The notes under the pieces: model-generated
Told to the model about the DNA's origin: nothing
The model's input: the letters and a program-made list of their open reading frames with translations, nothing else
The model's database searches: none
From: Thioalbus denitrificans
Lineage (GTDB): Bacteria > Pseudomonadota > Gammaproteobacteria > DSM-26407
Assembly (NCBI RefSeq): GCF_003337735.1
Contig: NZ_QPJY01000001.1
Coordinates: 846,175 to 910,174, forward strand
Direction: 5' to 3'
DNA: 64,000 nucleotides
Program-made: the position numbers and the translations under genes
Shown: positions 1 to 9,034 of the stretch, piece after piece
Position numbering within the stretch: the stretch's first letter is position 1
Layout: each line of letters opens with the position of its first letter

Positions 1-1
1 C

Positions 2-2053
2 GAGGCCATGCTCGCCGGCCACCGCGACCCCGAGTTCCACATCGAGCATCACGACAATCTGGCGGGGGGGCTGAAGCGGCTGCGCAGCGGCGGCATCGAC
101 CTGGTGCTGCTGGACCTCTGCCTGCCCGACAGTGCCGGGCTGGAGACCTTCCAGCGGCTGCATACCCAGGCGTCCTCGGTGCCGATCATCCTGATGACCA
201 ACCTGGACGACGAGGATCTGGCCGCCCGCGCCGTTCGCGAAGGCGCCCAGGACTACCTCATCAAGCGCCGGGTGGATACCGGTCTGCTGGTCCGCTCCAT
301 CCGCTATGCCCTGGAGCGCCAGCTCTCCGAGGAGGCGCTGCGGCAGAGCGAGGAGCGCTACGCGCTGGCGGTGCGCGGCGCCAACGACGGTGTCTGGGAC
401 TGGAACATGATCACCGACGAGGTCTACTACTCGCCGCGCTGGAAGGCCATCCTCGGCCATGCCGAGACCGATATCGGCAGCCGCCCGGACGAATGGCTCA
501 CCCGCATCCACCACGACGATTTCCAGGATTTCAACCATGCCCTCCAGGCCCACCTGACCGGAGAGACCGAGCAGTTCGCCCACGAATACCGGCTGCGGCA
601 CCAGGCCGGGCACTTCATCTGGGTTCTCAGCCGGGGCCTCGCGGTCCGCAACATCCACGGCGAGCTGCAGCGCATGGCCGGGTCGCTGACCGACATCACC
701 GCGCGCAAGGCGGCGGAGGAACAGCTGATCCACGATGCGCTGCATGACGCACTGACCGGCCTGCCCAACCGGGCCCTGCTGCTCGATCGCCTGGATCAGG
801 CGCTGAAACAGCTGCGCAGCCGCGGCAACAGCGGTTTCGCCGTCCTGTTCCTGGACCTGGATCGGTTCAAGAACGTCAACGACAGCCTGGGGCACAACGT
901 CGGCGACCAGCTGCTGGTGGAGTTCGCGCAGCGACTCAGCGCCCTGCTGCGGCCGGGCGACACGGTGGCACGGCTCGGGGGCGACGAATTCGCCCTGCTC
1001 ATCTCCGACATCGAACATATCGGACAGGTCACCGCGGTGGCGAAACGCATCCTGGAGCTGTCCCGTGACCGGTTCCAGATCGCCGGCCACGAGGTCTTCA
1101 CCACGGCCAGCGTCGGCATCGCCATGGGTTCCCGTGTCTACCAGGGGCCGGAGGAGATCCTGCGCGATGCCGATATCGCCATGTACCGGGCCAAGGGCGC
1201 GGGCAAGGCCCGCTACGAGGTCTTCGATCGCCAGATGCACCAGCGGGTGGTGGAGCTGCTGCGCCTGGAGACCGACCTGCGCCGGGCGGTGGAGCGGGGC
1301 GAGTTCGCCATGCACTACCAGCCCATCGTCTCGCTGGACGAGGGCAAACTGGTGGGTTTCGAGGGGCTGATCCGCTGGCACCACCCCCTCCGGGGCATGG
1401 TGGGCCCGGAGTCATTCATCCCCGCCGCCGAGGAGACCGGGCTGATAGTTCCCATGGGCTGGTGGACCATCCGGGAGACCTGCCGCCAGACCCGGCAGTG
1501 GCAGCGCGAGTTTCCCAACCGCGCGCCGCTGAGCATCAGCGTCAACGTCTCCGGACGCCTGTTCAAGCAACCGGACATGGTGACGCGACTGGAGCGGATC
1601 CTGGACGAAACCGGGCTCTCCCCCGACTCGCTGCGGATCGAGATCACCGAGAGCGTGCTGCTGGATCATGCCGAGGAGGCGATGGAGAAGCTCTCGGGCC
1701 TGCGCAACCTGGGCGTGGGTCTGCACGTGGACGATTTCGGCACCGGCTACTCCTCCCTGAGCTACCTGCAGAAGTTCGCCTACGACTCGCTGAAGATCGA
1801 CCGCAGCTTTGTCAGCGATATCGAGCAGACCAAGGGTTCCGGCGCCATCGTGCAGACCATCATCGCCCTGGGGCAGATGCTGGGCATGAATATCATCGCC
1901 GAGGGTGTGGAAACGCCGGTGCAGCTCAGGCGGCTGCAGGAGCTGCAGTGTCCCCAGGTGCAGGGCTTCTGGTTCTCACGCCCCCTGGATGCCGCCGGTG
2001 CGCGGCGCCTGCTCTCCAATCCGCCCACCTGGCAGGTGGACAAGATCGCCTGA
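2..2053 (+). CDS. Response-regulator receiver-PAS-GGDEF-EAL protein (5'-truncated by window edge)
   Basis: Cyclic-di-GMP signalling protein whose reading frame is open to the left edge, so the first receiver residues lie outside. What remains is a receiver domain with the phospho-acceptor in LLDLCLPD and the conserved lysine in YLIKRR, a PAS/PAC domain (about residues 115-235), a GGDEF domain with intact RLGGDEF (diguanylate cyclase) and an EAL phosphodiesterase domain. The EAL signature reads EGL (GFEGLIRW), but the downstream ITES, DDFGTGYSS and KIDRSF motifs are kept, so phosphodiesterase activity is plausible. The first ATG at base 8 is probably internal. It is likely cytoplasmic and driven by an upstream kinase not visible here. 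Confidence 0.9.
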   Translation, partial: EAMLAGHRDPEFHIEHHDNLAGGLKRLRSGGIDLVLLDLCLPDSAGLETFQRLHTQASSVPIILMTNLDDEDLAARAVREGAQDYLIKRRVDTGLLVRSIRYALERQLSEEALRQSEERYALAVRGANDGVWDWNMITDEVYYSPRWKAILGHAETDIGSRPDEWLTRIHHDDFQDFNHALQAHLTGETEQFAHEYRLRHQAGHFIWVLSRGLAVRNIHGELQRMAGSLTDITARKAAEEQLIHDALHDALTGLPNRALLLDRLDQALKQLRSRGNSGFAVLFLDLDRFKNVNDSLGHNVGDQLLVEFAQRLSALLRPGDTVARLGGDEFALLISDIEHIGQVTAVAKRILELSRDRFQIAGHEVFTTASVGIAMGSRVYQGPEEILRDADIAMYRAKGAGKARYEVFDRQMHQRVVELLRLETDLRRAVERGEFAMHYQPIVSLDEGKLVGFEGLIRWHHPLRGMVGPESFIPAAEETGLIVPMGWWTIRETCRQTRQWQREFPNRAPLSISVNVSGRLFKQPDMVTRLERILDETGLSPDSLRIEITESVLLDHAEEAMEKLSGLRNLGVGLHVDDFGTGYSSLSYLQKFAYDSLKIDRSFVSDIEQTKGSGAIVQTIIALGQMLGMNIIAEGVETPVQLRRLQELQCPQVQGFWFSRPLDAAGARRLLSNPPTWQVDKIA

Positions 2054-2093
2054 CGCTGTCATGCCGGGGCCCGGCGCGGGTCCCGTACCCGGT

Positions 2094-2999
2094 TCAACCG
2101 CAGTAGAGGAACTCGATGAGCGCCTTCTGCGCGTGAAGCCGGTTCTCCGCCTCGTCCCACACCACGCTCTGCGGTCCGTCGATCACCTCCGCGCTCACCT
2201 CTTCACCCCGGTGGGCCGGCAGGCAGTGCATGAACAGTGCGTCGGGGCGGGCGCGCGCCATCAGCTCCCCGTTCACCTGGTAGCCGGCGAAGGCCGCCTC
2301 GCGCAGCTTCTGCTCCTCCTCCTGTCCCATGCTCGCCCATACATCGGTGACCACCAGGTCGGCGGCGGTGGCGGCGGTGGCGGGATCGCGGGTGAGGGTC
2401 ACGCGGTCGCCGGCCGCGGCCAGCAGGGCGGGATCGGGATCGTAGCCCTCCGGGCAGGCGATGTTGAGGCGGAAATCGAACTGGCGCGCGGCATTGATGT
2501 AGGAGTTGCACATGTTGTTGCCATCGCCGATCCAGGCCACCGTGCGCCCGGCGATGGCGCCGCGGTGCTCCACGTAGGTCTGCACGTCCGCCAGCAGCTG
2601 GCAGGGGTGGTAGTGATCGGTGAGGCCGTTGATCACCGGCACCCGGGAGTGGGCCGCGAAGCGCTCGATCTTGTCGTGTTCGAAGGTGCGGATCATGACC
2701 AGGTCCACCATCCGCGACAGCACCCGGGCGGTATCCTCGATGGGCTCGCCGCGGCCGAGCTGGGTGTCCCGGGGCGAGAGGAAGATGGCGTGTCCGCCGA
2801 ACTGCGCCATGGCCGCCTCGAAGCTGACCCGGGTCCGGGTGGATGATTTCTCGAACACCATCCCCAGGACCCGGTTGCGCAGCGGTTCATGGATCTCGCC
2901 GGCGCGGCTGCTCCCCTTGAGCTCGATGGCGCGCGCGATGAGCCCGTTCAGCTCCGCGGTCGTGAGATCCATCAGGGTGAGAAAGTGGCGTACTGCCAT
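2094..2999 (-). CDS. argF: Ornithine carbamoyltransferase, anabolic
   Basis: Converts ornithine plus carbamoyl phosphate to citrulline in arginine synthesis; cytoplasmic trimer. The 301-residue length is normal for the family. The carbamoyl-phosphate loop STRTR is at residues 53-57, and the ornithine-binding [10 protein letters not shown] is near the C-terminus. It lies 30 bp downstream of argD on the same strand, so an argDF operon is likely. The start is well placed for the conserved N-terminal [10 protein letters not shown]. Confidence 0.96.
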   Translation of the reverse strand: MAVRHFLTLMDLTTAELNGLIARAIELKGSSRAGEIHEPLRNRVLGMVFEKSSTRTRVSFEAAMAQFGGHAIFLSPRDTQLGRGEPIEDTARVLSRMVDLVMIRTFEHDKIERFAAHSRVPVINGLTDHYHPCQLLADVQTYVEHRGAIAGRTVAWIGDGNNMCNSYINAARQFDFRLNIACPEGYDPDPALLAAAGDRVTLTRDPATAATAADLVVTDVWASMGQEEEQKLREAAFAGYQVNGELMARARPDALFMHCLPAHRGEEVSAEVIDGPQSVVWDEAENRLHAQKALIEFLYCG

Positions 3000-3029
3000 G
3001 TCCTGTCCTCCCGGCCTTGCCTGTGGGCG

Positions 3030-4205
3030 TCAGCCGCGGGTGAAAGCCTGCACCAGGGCGATGACGCCGTCGGCCAGCTGGTCGGCCTCCGCGTCGGTCA
3101 ATACCAGCGGCGGGAGCAGCCGGATGACGCGTTCGGCGGTCACGTTGATGATGAAGCCCTGCTCGAGGCCGCGGGTCACGAGCTCGCCGCAGGGGCGGTC
3201 GAGCTCCACGCCGATCATCAGGCCGCGGCCGCGGATTTCGGCCACGTGGGGATTTTCGGCCAGCGCCTCGGCGAGGCGCCGGGTGATGCGCTCACCGAGC
3301 GCGCCGGCACGCTGCACGAGCCCCTCGCTCTCCATGATCTCGATCACCGCCAGGGCGGCCCTGCAGGCCAGCGGGTTGCCGCCGAAGGTGGTGCCGTGGT
3401 TGCCGGGCCGGAACACCTCGGCCGCCTCGCCGCGGGCCAGGCAGGCGCCGATGGGCATGCCGTTGCCCAGTCCCTTCGCCAGGGCCATCACGTCCGGCGC
3501 GATGCCGCTGTGCTGGAAGGCGAACCAGTGGCCGGTACGGCCGATGCCGCTCTGCACCTCGTCGAGCATGAGCAGCCAGCCGTGCTCGTCGCACAGGGCG
3601 CGCACGCCGCGGAGGTAGTCGTCGTCGGCCAGGTTGACGCCGCCCTCGCCCTGCACCGGCTCCATCAGTACCGCCACCACGTTGGGGCTGTTGTGGGCGA
3701 TGTTGGCCAGGGCCTCGAGATCGCCGTAGGGGGCGCGGATGAAGCCCTGCACCAGCGGCTCGAAGCCGGCCTGCACCTTGCGGTTGCCGGTGGCGGTCAG
3801 GGTGGCCAGGGTGCGGCCGTGGAAGCTGTTCTCCATCACCACCACGGCGGGCTGGGCAATCTCGCGCCGGTGTCCCCACAGGCGCGCGAGCTTGATGGCC
3901 GCCTCGTTGGCCTCCGCGCCCGAGTTGCAGAAGAAGGCGCGATCCATCCCGGCGAGCCGGGTCAGGGCCTCGCCCAGGCGCTCCTGCAGCGGGATGCGGA
4001 ACAGGTTGGAGGTATGCACCAGCGTTCCGGCCTGGTCGCACAGGGCATCCCGCACGGCGGGATGGGCGTGCCCCAGGCCGCACACGGCGATCCCGGACAG
4101 CCCGTCCAGATACTTCCGGCCCTCGGTATCCCACAGCCATGCGCCCTCGCCCCGCTCGAAGGCGATGGGCTGGCGGGCGTAGGTGGTCATCAGGGAGTCA
4201 GACAT
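3030..4205 (-). CDS. argD: Acetylornithine aminotransferase (class III PLP enzyme)
   Basis: Transaminates N-acetylglutamate semialdehyde to N-acetylornithine in arginine synthesis, and possibly acts on succinyl-diaminopimelate in lysine synthesis. The 391-residue protein has the class III fold signature LMLDEVQSGIGRTG and the PLP lysine in ALAKGLGNGMPIG. An ATG at 4214 would add three residues. The start at 4205 is preferred because a GGGGTGG stretch lies about 9 bases upstream and the protein then begins SDSLMTTYARQP, as in relatives. It is the first gene of the argDF operon. Confidence 0.95.
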   Translation of the reverse strand: MSDSLMTTYARQPIAFERGEGAWLWDTEGRKYLDGLSGIAVCGLGHAHPAVRDALCDQAGTLVHTSNLFRIPLQERLGEALTRLAGMDRAFFCNSGAEANEAAIKLARLWGHRREIAQPAVVVMENSFHGRTLATLTATGNRKVQAGFEPLVQGFIRAPYGDLEALANIAHNSPNVVAVLMEPVQGEGGVNLADDDYLRGVRALCDEHGWLLMLDEVQSGIGRTGHWFAFQHSGIAPDVMALAKGLGNGMPIGACLARGEAAEVFRPGNHGTTFGGNPLACRAALAVIEIMESEGLVQRAGALGERITRRLAEALAENPHVAEIRGRGLMIGVELDRPCGELVTRGLEQGFIINVTAERVIRLLPPLVLTDAEADQLADGVIALVQAFTRG

Positions 4206-4249
4206 GACCTGCATCCACCCCTCGGTCGATAAATCGGTTGTCCAAAACT

Positions 4250-4278
4250 AAAAAAGGCAGTGCCGAAGAGCAGCTGCC
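4250..4278 (-). terminator. Hairpin plus T-run in the argD leader (possible attenuator)
   Basis: Reading the minus strand, GGCAG (4278-4274) pairs with CTGCC (4260-4256), with an inner TGC/GCA pairing, followed at once by six T residues (4255-4250). It lies downstream of the proposed argDF promoter and upstream of argD. sodB has its own terminator 80 bp further up, so this is a candidate attenuator, not a gene-end terminator. Confidence 0.5.
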
Positions 4279-4296
4279 GTCGCTCGAAAACCTTCG

Positions 4297-4325
4297 ATTC
4301 TATCCATGTCAAGGCCGCATGGCAA
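4297..4325 (-). promoter_or_regulatory. Sigma-70 promoter for argDF
   Basis: On the minus strand TTGCCA (4325-4320) is separated by 17 bases from TAGAAT (4302-4297); each hexamer matches consensus at five of six positions. The transcript would start near 4290 and have a leader of about 85 bases. Confidence 0.55.
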
Positions 4326-4360
4326 ATTCCTGTTGACTGCCTCGGGCCTTGATTCACAAG

Positions 4361-4396
4361 GGGAAAAAGAAAAGACGGGCCCAGGGGCCCGTCTTT
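4361..4396 (-). terminator. Rho-independent terminator of sodB
   Basis: A perfect 12-bp inverted repeat (AAAGACGGGCCC at 4371-4382 and its complement at 4385-4396) is followed on the minus strand by a T-rich tract (complement of 4361-4370). It sits 17 bp after the sodB stop codon. Confidence 0.85.
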
Positions 4397-4412
4397 CCCC
4401 GCGCCGGGTGAA

Positions 4413-4994
4413 TCAGCCGGCGAAATTCCCTGCCACGAACTCCCAGTTCACCAGGTTCCAGAATGCCTCCAGGTACTTGGGGCGGGCGTTGCGGTAGTCG
4501 ATGTAGTAGGCATGTTCCCACACGTCCACGGTGAGCAGGGGTTTCTGGTCGGTGGTGAGCGGGGTGCCGGCGTTGCTGGTGTTGACGATGGCAACGCTGC
4601 CGTCGGCATTCTTCACCAGCCAGGTCCAGCCGGAGCCGAAGTTGGTGGCCGCGGAGGTGGACATCTTCTCCCTGAACTCGGCGAAGGAGCCGAAGGCGGC
4701 GTTGATGGCATCGGCCAGGGCGCCGGTGGGTTCGCCGCCGCCGTTGGGGCTCAGGCAGTTCCAGTAGAAGCTGTGGTTCCAGACCTGGGCGGAGTTGTTG
4801 AAGACACCGCCGGAGGATTTCCGGATGACGTCCTCGAGAGCCATGTTCTCGAACTCGGTGCCCTTGGTCAGGTTGTTCAGATTGGTGACATAGGTCTGGT
4901 GGTGCTTGCCGTAGTGGTACTCCAGCGTCTCGGCGGAGATGTGCGGCTCGAGGGCGTTCTTCTCGTAGGGCAGGGCGGGGAGCTCAAATGCCAT
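4413..4994 (-). CDS. sodB: Iron superoxide dismutase
   Basis: Dismutates superoxide in the cytoplasm. The 193-residue protein is the usual FeSOD length. Metal ligands are visible as the His of [15 protein letters not shown], and the Asp and His of [11 protein letters not shown]; the pattern suits the Fe type. A GGAGAA ribosome site precedes the ATG. It is monocistronic, with its own terminator. Confidence 0.96.
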   Translation of the reverse strand: MAFELPALPYEKNALEPHISAETLEYHYGKHHQTYVTNLNNLTKGTEFENMALEDVIRKSSGGVFNNSAQVWNHSFYWNCLSPNGGGEPTGALADAINAAFGSFAEFREKMSTSAATNFGSGWTWLVKNADGSVAIVNTSNAGTPLTTDQKPLLTVDVWEHAYYIDYRNARPKYLEAFWNLVNWEFVAGNFAG

Positions 4995-5296
4995 GGGGTT
5001 CTCCTATCGCGTTTCGGTTGTCGGGTTTGTTTCCTTGGACGGCACGAAAGGGCAGTGTAGTCCACGCCCGTGACAGGGGTTCGATCACGGGGCATGGAAA
5101 ATAACCCAGTAGCGCAGTTTGGAATTAGTCTAAACAGGCCCCGGTCCCGATGCAAGGGTGTGGCGGACGCCGGTGGCGGATTCCCGGTGCGGGTTTGTCG
5201 TGTAACATGGATTGAGACCGGCCGGGCCGGTACCGGCGGGTGCCAGGACCCGGGGCGTGCAGGGCGATTCGAACGGGCAAGGAGTCAGACCGAGCG
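4995..5296. other. Divergent intergenic region sodB / asparagine-synthetase-like gene
   Basis: About 300 bp holding the promoters of two divergent genes. An AT-richer patch near 5096-5135 is the likely sodB promoter area. No recognised binding site could be assigned with confidence. Confidence 0.5.
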
Positions 5297-7075
5297 ATGT
5301 GCGGAATCTGTGGTGAGCTGCGCTTTGACGGGGCATCCCCCGACCTGGGGGCCCTGGGGCGGATGCTGGAGGTGCTGGTGCCGCGGGGGCCGGATCATGG
5401 CGGCAGCTATACCGACGGCGCGCTCGCCTTCGGTCACCGGCGCCTGTCCATCATCGACCTGTCCGAACGGGGCAACCAGCCCATGGTGGACCCCGAGCTG
5501 GGGCTGGCGCTGGTCTTCAACGGCACCATCTACAACCATCCGGAGCTGCGGCGCGAGCTCGAGGGCCGCGGCTACCGGTTCTTCTCCGGCAGCGACACGG
5601 AGGTCATTCTCAAGGCCTTCCATGCCTGGGGCGAGCGCTGCCCGGAGCGGCTCCACGGCATGTTCGCCTTCGCGGTCTGGGATCTGCGCAACCGGCGCCT
5701 GTTCCTGGCCCGCGATCGCCTCGGTATCAAGCCGCTCTACTACAGCCAGGACGGCGCGCGGCTGCGCTTCGCCTCCGGCAGCCAGGCCCTGCTCGAGGGC
5801 GGCGGCATCGACACCGCCCTCGACCCGGTGGGCCTCCACCACCAGTTCACCCTCCACGGCGTCGTGCCGGCGCCCACCACCGTGCTGCGCGGCATCCGCA
5901 AGCTCGCCCCCGGCACCACTCTCTGCGTCGACCTGGAGGGGCGCGTCGAACACCGGCGCTACTGGGAGCTGCACGCCCGGCGCCCCGCCGAGGCGCTGAG
6001 CGAGAACGAGTGGATTGGACGCATCCACGACGGCCTGCGGCGGGCGGTGGAGCGGCGGCTGCAGATTGCCGACGTGCCCGTGGGGGTCCTGCTCTCCGGC
6101 GGGCTCGACTCGAGCCTGCTGGTGGGGCTGCTGGCGGAAGCCGGGGTGGAGGAGCTGCTGACCTTCTCGGTGGGGTTCGAGGATCAGCCCGAGGAGCGCG
6201 GCAGCGAGTTCGAGTTCTCCGACGCGGTGGCCGAGCGGTTCCGCACCCGCCACCACCGCTACAGCATTCCCAACGACGAGGTGCTGACGCGCCTGCCCGA
6301 TGCCATCCGCCACATGGCCGAACCCATGTTCGGCCGTGACTCGGTGGCCTTCTACCTGCTCGCCGAGCGGGTTTCGCAGGAGGTGAAGGTGGTCCAGAGC
6401 GGGCAGGGAGCCGACGAGGTCTTCGGGGGCTATTTCTGGTATCCGCAGATGGAGGCGGAGGAGGGCGGCGACCTGGAGCGCTTCGCCCGCCACTACTTCG
6501 ACCGGGATCACCCGGAGATGGCGCGGCTGCTGGCGCCCGAGTACACCGGTGCGGACCACACCTCCGAGCTGGTCGCCCGGCTGCTGGCCGAGCCCGGGGC
6601 CGATACCTTCATGGATCGGGTCCTGCGCATGGACGTGACCACCCTCATCGTGGACGATCCCGTGAAGCGCGTGGACAACATGACCATGGCCTGGGGGCTG
6701 GAGGCGCGGGTGCCGTTTCTCGACCACGAACTGGTGGAACTGGCCATGCAGATGCCGCCCGAACTGAAGCTCATGTCCGGCGGCAAGCACCCGCTCAAGG
6801 CCATCGCCCGCGGCCTGCTGCCCGACAGCGTCATCGATCGGCCCAAGGGCTACTTCCCCGTCCCGGCGCTGCGCTATGTGCGCGGCGCCTTCCTGGAGTT
6901 CATGCGCGAGGTGCTCGACTCCCGCGCCTGCCGCGAGCGCGGCCTGTTCCGGCGCGAGTACATCGACTGGCTGCTCGAGGCGCCCGACCAGCGCCTTACC
7001 CGCATCCGCGGGAGCAAGCTCTGGCAGCTGGCGCTGCTGGAGTACTGGCTGCAGATCAACGTGGACGGGCGGTAG
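5297..7075 (+). CDS. N-acetylglutaminylglutamine amidotransferase-like protein (asparagine synthetase family)
   Basis: A 592-residue class II glutamine amidotransferase fused to an ATP-dependent amide synthetase. Cys2 after the initiator Met (MCGICGE) is the glutaminase nucleophile, which fixes the start at 5297 and not at the upstream in-frame ATG at 5240. The synthetase P-loop SGGLDS is at 267-272. The MCGICGELRFDG start and the RPKGYFPVPALRYVRG region resemble the family making the osmoprotectant N-acetylglutaminylglutamine amide more than AsnB of asparagine synthesis. The usual partner, an acetyltransferase/ATP-grasp synthetase (ngg), is not next to it or elsewhere in this window. A general asparagine-synthetase role is the alternative. 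Confidence 0.8.
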   Translation: MCGICGELRFDGASPDLGALGRMLEVLVPRGPDHGGSYTDGALAFGHRRLSIIDLSERGNQPMVDPELGLALVFNGTIYNHPELRRELEGRGYRFFSGSDTEVILKAFHAWGERCPERLHGMFAFAVWDLRNRRLFLARDRLGIKPLYYSQDGARLRFASGSQALLEGGGIDTALDPVGLHHQFTLHGVVPAPTTVLRGIRKLAPGTTLCVDLEGRVEHRRYWELHARRPAEALSENEWIGRIHDGLRRAVERRLQIADVPVGVLLSGGLDSSLLVGLLAEAGVEELLTFSVGFEDQPEERGSEFEFSDAVAERFRTRHHRYSIPNDEVLTRLPDAIRHMAEPMFGRDSVAFYLLAERVSQEVKVVQSGQGADEVFGGYFWYPQMEAEEGGDLERFARHYFDRDHPEMARLLAPEYTGADHTSELVARLLAEPGADTFMDRVLRMDVTTLIVDDPVKRVDNMTMAWGLEARVPFLDHELVELAMQMPPELKLMSGGKHPLKAIARGLLPDSVIDRPKGYFPVPALRYVRGAFLEFMREVLDSRACRERGLFRREYIDWLLEAPDQRLTRIRGSKLWQLALLEYWLQINVDGR

Positions 7076-7081
7076 AGACGC

Positions 7082-7120
7082 CGGTTTCCAGTCGCCGGTT
7101 GCCCGTCGCCAGTCGCCAGA
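7082..7120. repeat. Short iterated GTCGCC-word repeat
   Basis: Just after the preceding stop codon, variants of CCAGTCGCC recur about four times in 40 bp. It may be a degenerate member of the iterated-word class found elsewhere in the window. The remainder up to 7303 is the grxD promoter region (TTGTTT, 17 bases, TAGACT near 7206-7234 is a weak candidate). Confidence 0.4.
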
Positions 7121-7303
7121 GCGGGTAGCGCCATGGCCTTGCAGCGAGTCTCCAGAGGCGCGGCTCGCGCGGGCGGCAGGAAACCGGCGATCGGCGTCTA
7201 TTTCCTATTGTTTTGCTCAGGAATGGGCGCTAGACTAGTCCCGAATCTTCATCATCATATTAGGCAGCGCTTCTACAGCGCCCTGTCAGAGCGAGGTGGC
7301 AGT

Positions 7304-7642
7304 ATGGATATCCTGGAAGTTATCAAGCAGCAGGTGGAGAGCAACCCGGTCATCATCTATATGAAGGGCACCCCGCAGATGCCCATGTGCGGCTTCTCCT
7401 CCCGCGCCGCCCAGGCACTGCAGGCCAGCGGCGAACCCTTCGCCTACGTCAACGTGCTGGAGAATCCCGAGATCTTCCAGAACCTGCCGCGGTTCGCCAA
7501 CTTTCCCACCTTCCCCCAGATCTACATCGACGGCGAGCTGATCGGGGGCTCCGACATTGCCCTCGAAATGCTTCAGAGCGGTGAGCTGCAGGAGGCGATG
7601 AAGGCGGCCAACGGGAAGTCGGGCCAGGAGCAGAGCGCCTGA
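7304..7642 (+). CDS. grxD: Monothiol glutaredoxin, Grx4 type
   Basis: CGFS-type monothiol glutaredoxin that carries or transfers 2Fe-2S clusters with glutathione; cytoplasmic. The 112-residue protein has the active site PMCGFS, the cis-proline loop FPTFPQIYIDG and the GG(S)DI glutathione-binding end. The start at 7304 is preferred over an in-frame ATG at 7133, because GAGGTGG lies just upstream and homology begins there. It appears monocistronic. Confidence 0.93.
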   Translation: MDILEVIKQQVESNPVIIYMKGTPQMPMCGFSSRAAQALQASGEPFAYVNVLENPEIFQNLPRFANFPTFPQIYIDGELIGGSDIALEMLQSGELQEAMKAANGKSGQEQSA

Positions 7643-7691
7643 GCCGGACGGCGGCTGGGTATCCGTGGCCGGTCTGTCGGAATTCGACATA

Positions 7692-7732
7692 TTGACCCGG
7701 ATCAAGGTAATTCCGGTTCCATGAACTACAGT
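7692..7732 (+). promoter_or_regulatory. FNR/Anr box and class II promoter for the three-component operon
   Basis: TTGAC-CCGG-ATCAA at 7692-7705 matches the FNR consensus TTGAY-N4-RTCAA. A -10-like TACAGT at 7727-7732 predicts a start near 7740, which puts the box centre at about -41.5, the classical activating position. Confidence 0.65.
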
Positions 7733-7740
7733 TAAATCGT

Positions 7741-8170
7741 CACCGTCAAGGTGACGAGGGCCGGCGGCACCGGCCCGCCCGCGCCGCGAATACGCGACCG
7801 TTGCGGGGAGTTCCCCGCCGACCATCTGGGGCCTCATCCGGGTCCCGGGCGCACGGTGCCGCCGGCCCAGCCATGTCTGGCGTCGTCCACCAACCCGTTC
7901 TTCCGGTTCCTCCCGCATCGCATCCCGGCTTCCCCCTTCGATCTTCACCCCCGGATTCGCAGCAAAGCCGTTGTTCGTTCAGCATTCCCCGGTCCTGGCG
8001 CTGGAACCTGGGACGCTACAGGCAACGGGAGCACACGGCGGAGGCCGCCGCCCGCCACCCCGGTGCGGACCGGCTACGGGCCGCGGGAGTGGCCTTGCCC
8101 GGGGCAGGGGCGGTACCATCATCCCAAACCGCTGCGCCAGACGGCGGTTACGGGGACTGTACAGAGAGCC
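7741..8170 (+). other. Long leader upstream of the PhnD-like gene
   Basis: About 430 bp without a convincing gene. The frame is open from 7751, but the translated stretch before 8171 is Arg/Pro-rich and unlike a protein. A small hairpin (CGTCACC / GGTGACG, 7738-7756) lies at the predicted transcript start. No known riboswitch was recognised. Confidence 0.5.
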
Positions 8171-9034
8171 ATGTTTCAGCAATCGTCACGCCCGCGCGGC
8201 GCTTCGGCGTTTGGTCTGCCGGTCCGGGTGGCGGGCCTTCTGCTCCTGTTGCTGTGGACGACCGCGGCGTCGGCCGCGGGGGCGGAGTACTATCGTCTCG
8301 GCGTTCTGCCCCTGCAGAGCCCCACCAAGCTGGCGGGCATGTTCTCGCCCCTGGTGGGACTGATGGAGCAGGAACTGGATCATCCCGTGCAGTTCGTCAC
8401 CGCGCCGAGCTTTTCCGCCTTCATGGACCGGGTGGCGCGGCGCGAGTACCACGTCATCTACCTCAATCCCCTTCTGTACACCGAGGCCCGGGCGGCCGGT
8501 TACCGGGCCGTGGCCAAGGTGGCGGGGGAGCCCTTCACCGGCATCCTGGTGGTGCGCGGGGACAGCCCCGTCCGGACGCTGGACCCTGAGCGGCTGCCCC
8601 GCGGTCTGCGCATCGGATTCCCCGATCCTGGCGCCTATGCCGCCACGGTCATGACCCGCCAGTACATGGAATCGCTCGGCATTCATGTGGACGAGTGGTT
8701 CCAGGTGGAGTACTTCGGCTCCCAGGACTCGGCGCTGCTGGCGCTCCATGCGGGCCTGGTGGACATCATCGGCACTTGGCGCCCCTCCTTCCGCTCCATG
8801 CCCGAGGCCGTGCGCTCGGATCTGCGCATCATCGCCGAGACGCCGCCCCAGCCGCAGATGCCCGTGGCAGTGCGTGACGATGTCCCGGATGCCGAGGTGC
8901 AACAACTGGTGGCGCTGCTCACCGGGCTGGGGGAGCGGACCGAGGGGCGCGTGGCGCTCGAGCGCCTGGGGTTCCTGCAGGGCTTCGACCCGGCGACGGA
9001 CAGCGAGTACCGGGAGGTGCGCCATGAGCGCTGA
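8171..9034 (+). CDS. PhnD-like periplasmic solute-binding protein
   Basis: A 287-residue secreted protein of the phosphate/phosphonate-binding PhnD family. The signal peptide is a hydrophobic core (VAGLLLLLLW) ending at AASA-AGA. The mature part starts YYRLGVLPLQSP and has the family pattern YHVIYLNPLLYTEA and IGFPDPGAYAATVM. No transporter permease or ATPase is nearby. Instead the gene overlaps a histidine kinase by 11 bp, so it probably presents a bound anion to that kinase, as the fused PhnD-like domain does in the tetrathionate sensor TtrS. The ligand is unknown; a sulfur oxyanion is inferred from the downstream operon. The start is the ATG just before the signal peptide. Confidence 0.85.
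   Translation: MFQQSSRPRGASAFGLPVRVAGLLLLLLWTTAASAAGAEYYRLGVLPLQSPTKLAGMFSPLVGLMEQELDHPVQFVTAPSFSAFMDRVARREYHVIYLNPLLYTEARAAGYRAVAKVAGEPFTGILVVRGDSPVRTLDPERLPRGLRIGFPDPGAYAATVMTRQYMESLGIHVDEWFQVEYFGSQDSALLALHAGLVDIIGTWRPSFRSMPEAVRSDLRIIAETPPQPQMPVAVRDDVPDAEVQQLVALLTGLGERTEGRVALERLGFLQGFDPATDSEYREVRHER

Noticed and set aside
5285-6790. 501-codon minus-strand open frame opposite the amidotransferase gene
   Set aside because: His/Gln/Gly-rich shadow of a well-conserved gene.
7751-8170. In-frame extension upstream of the PhnD-like gene
   Set aside because: The added residues are Arg/Pro-rich and would bury the signal peptide; the start at 8171 fits export.
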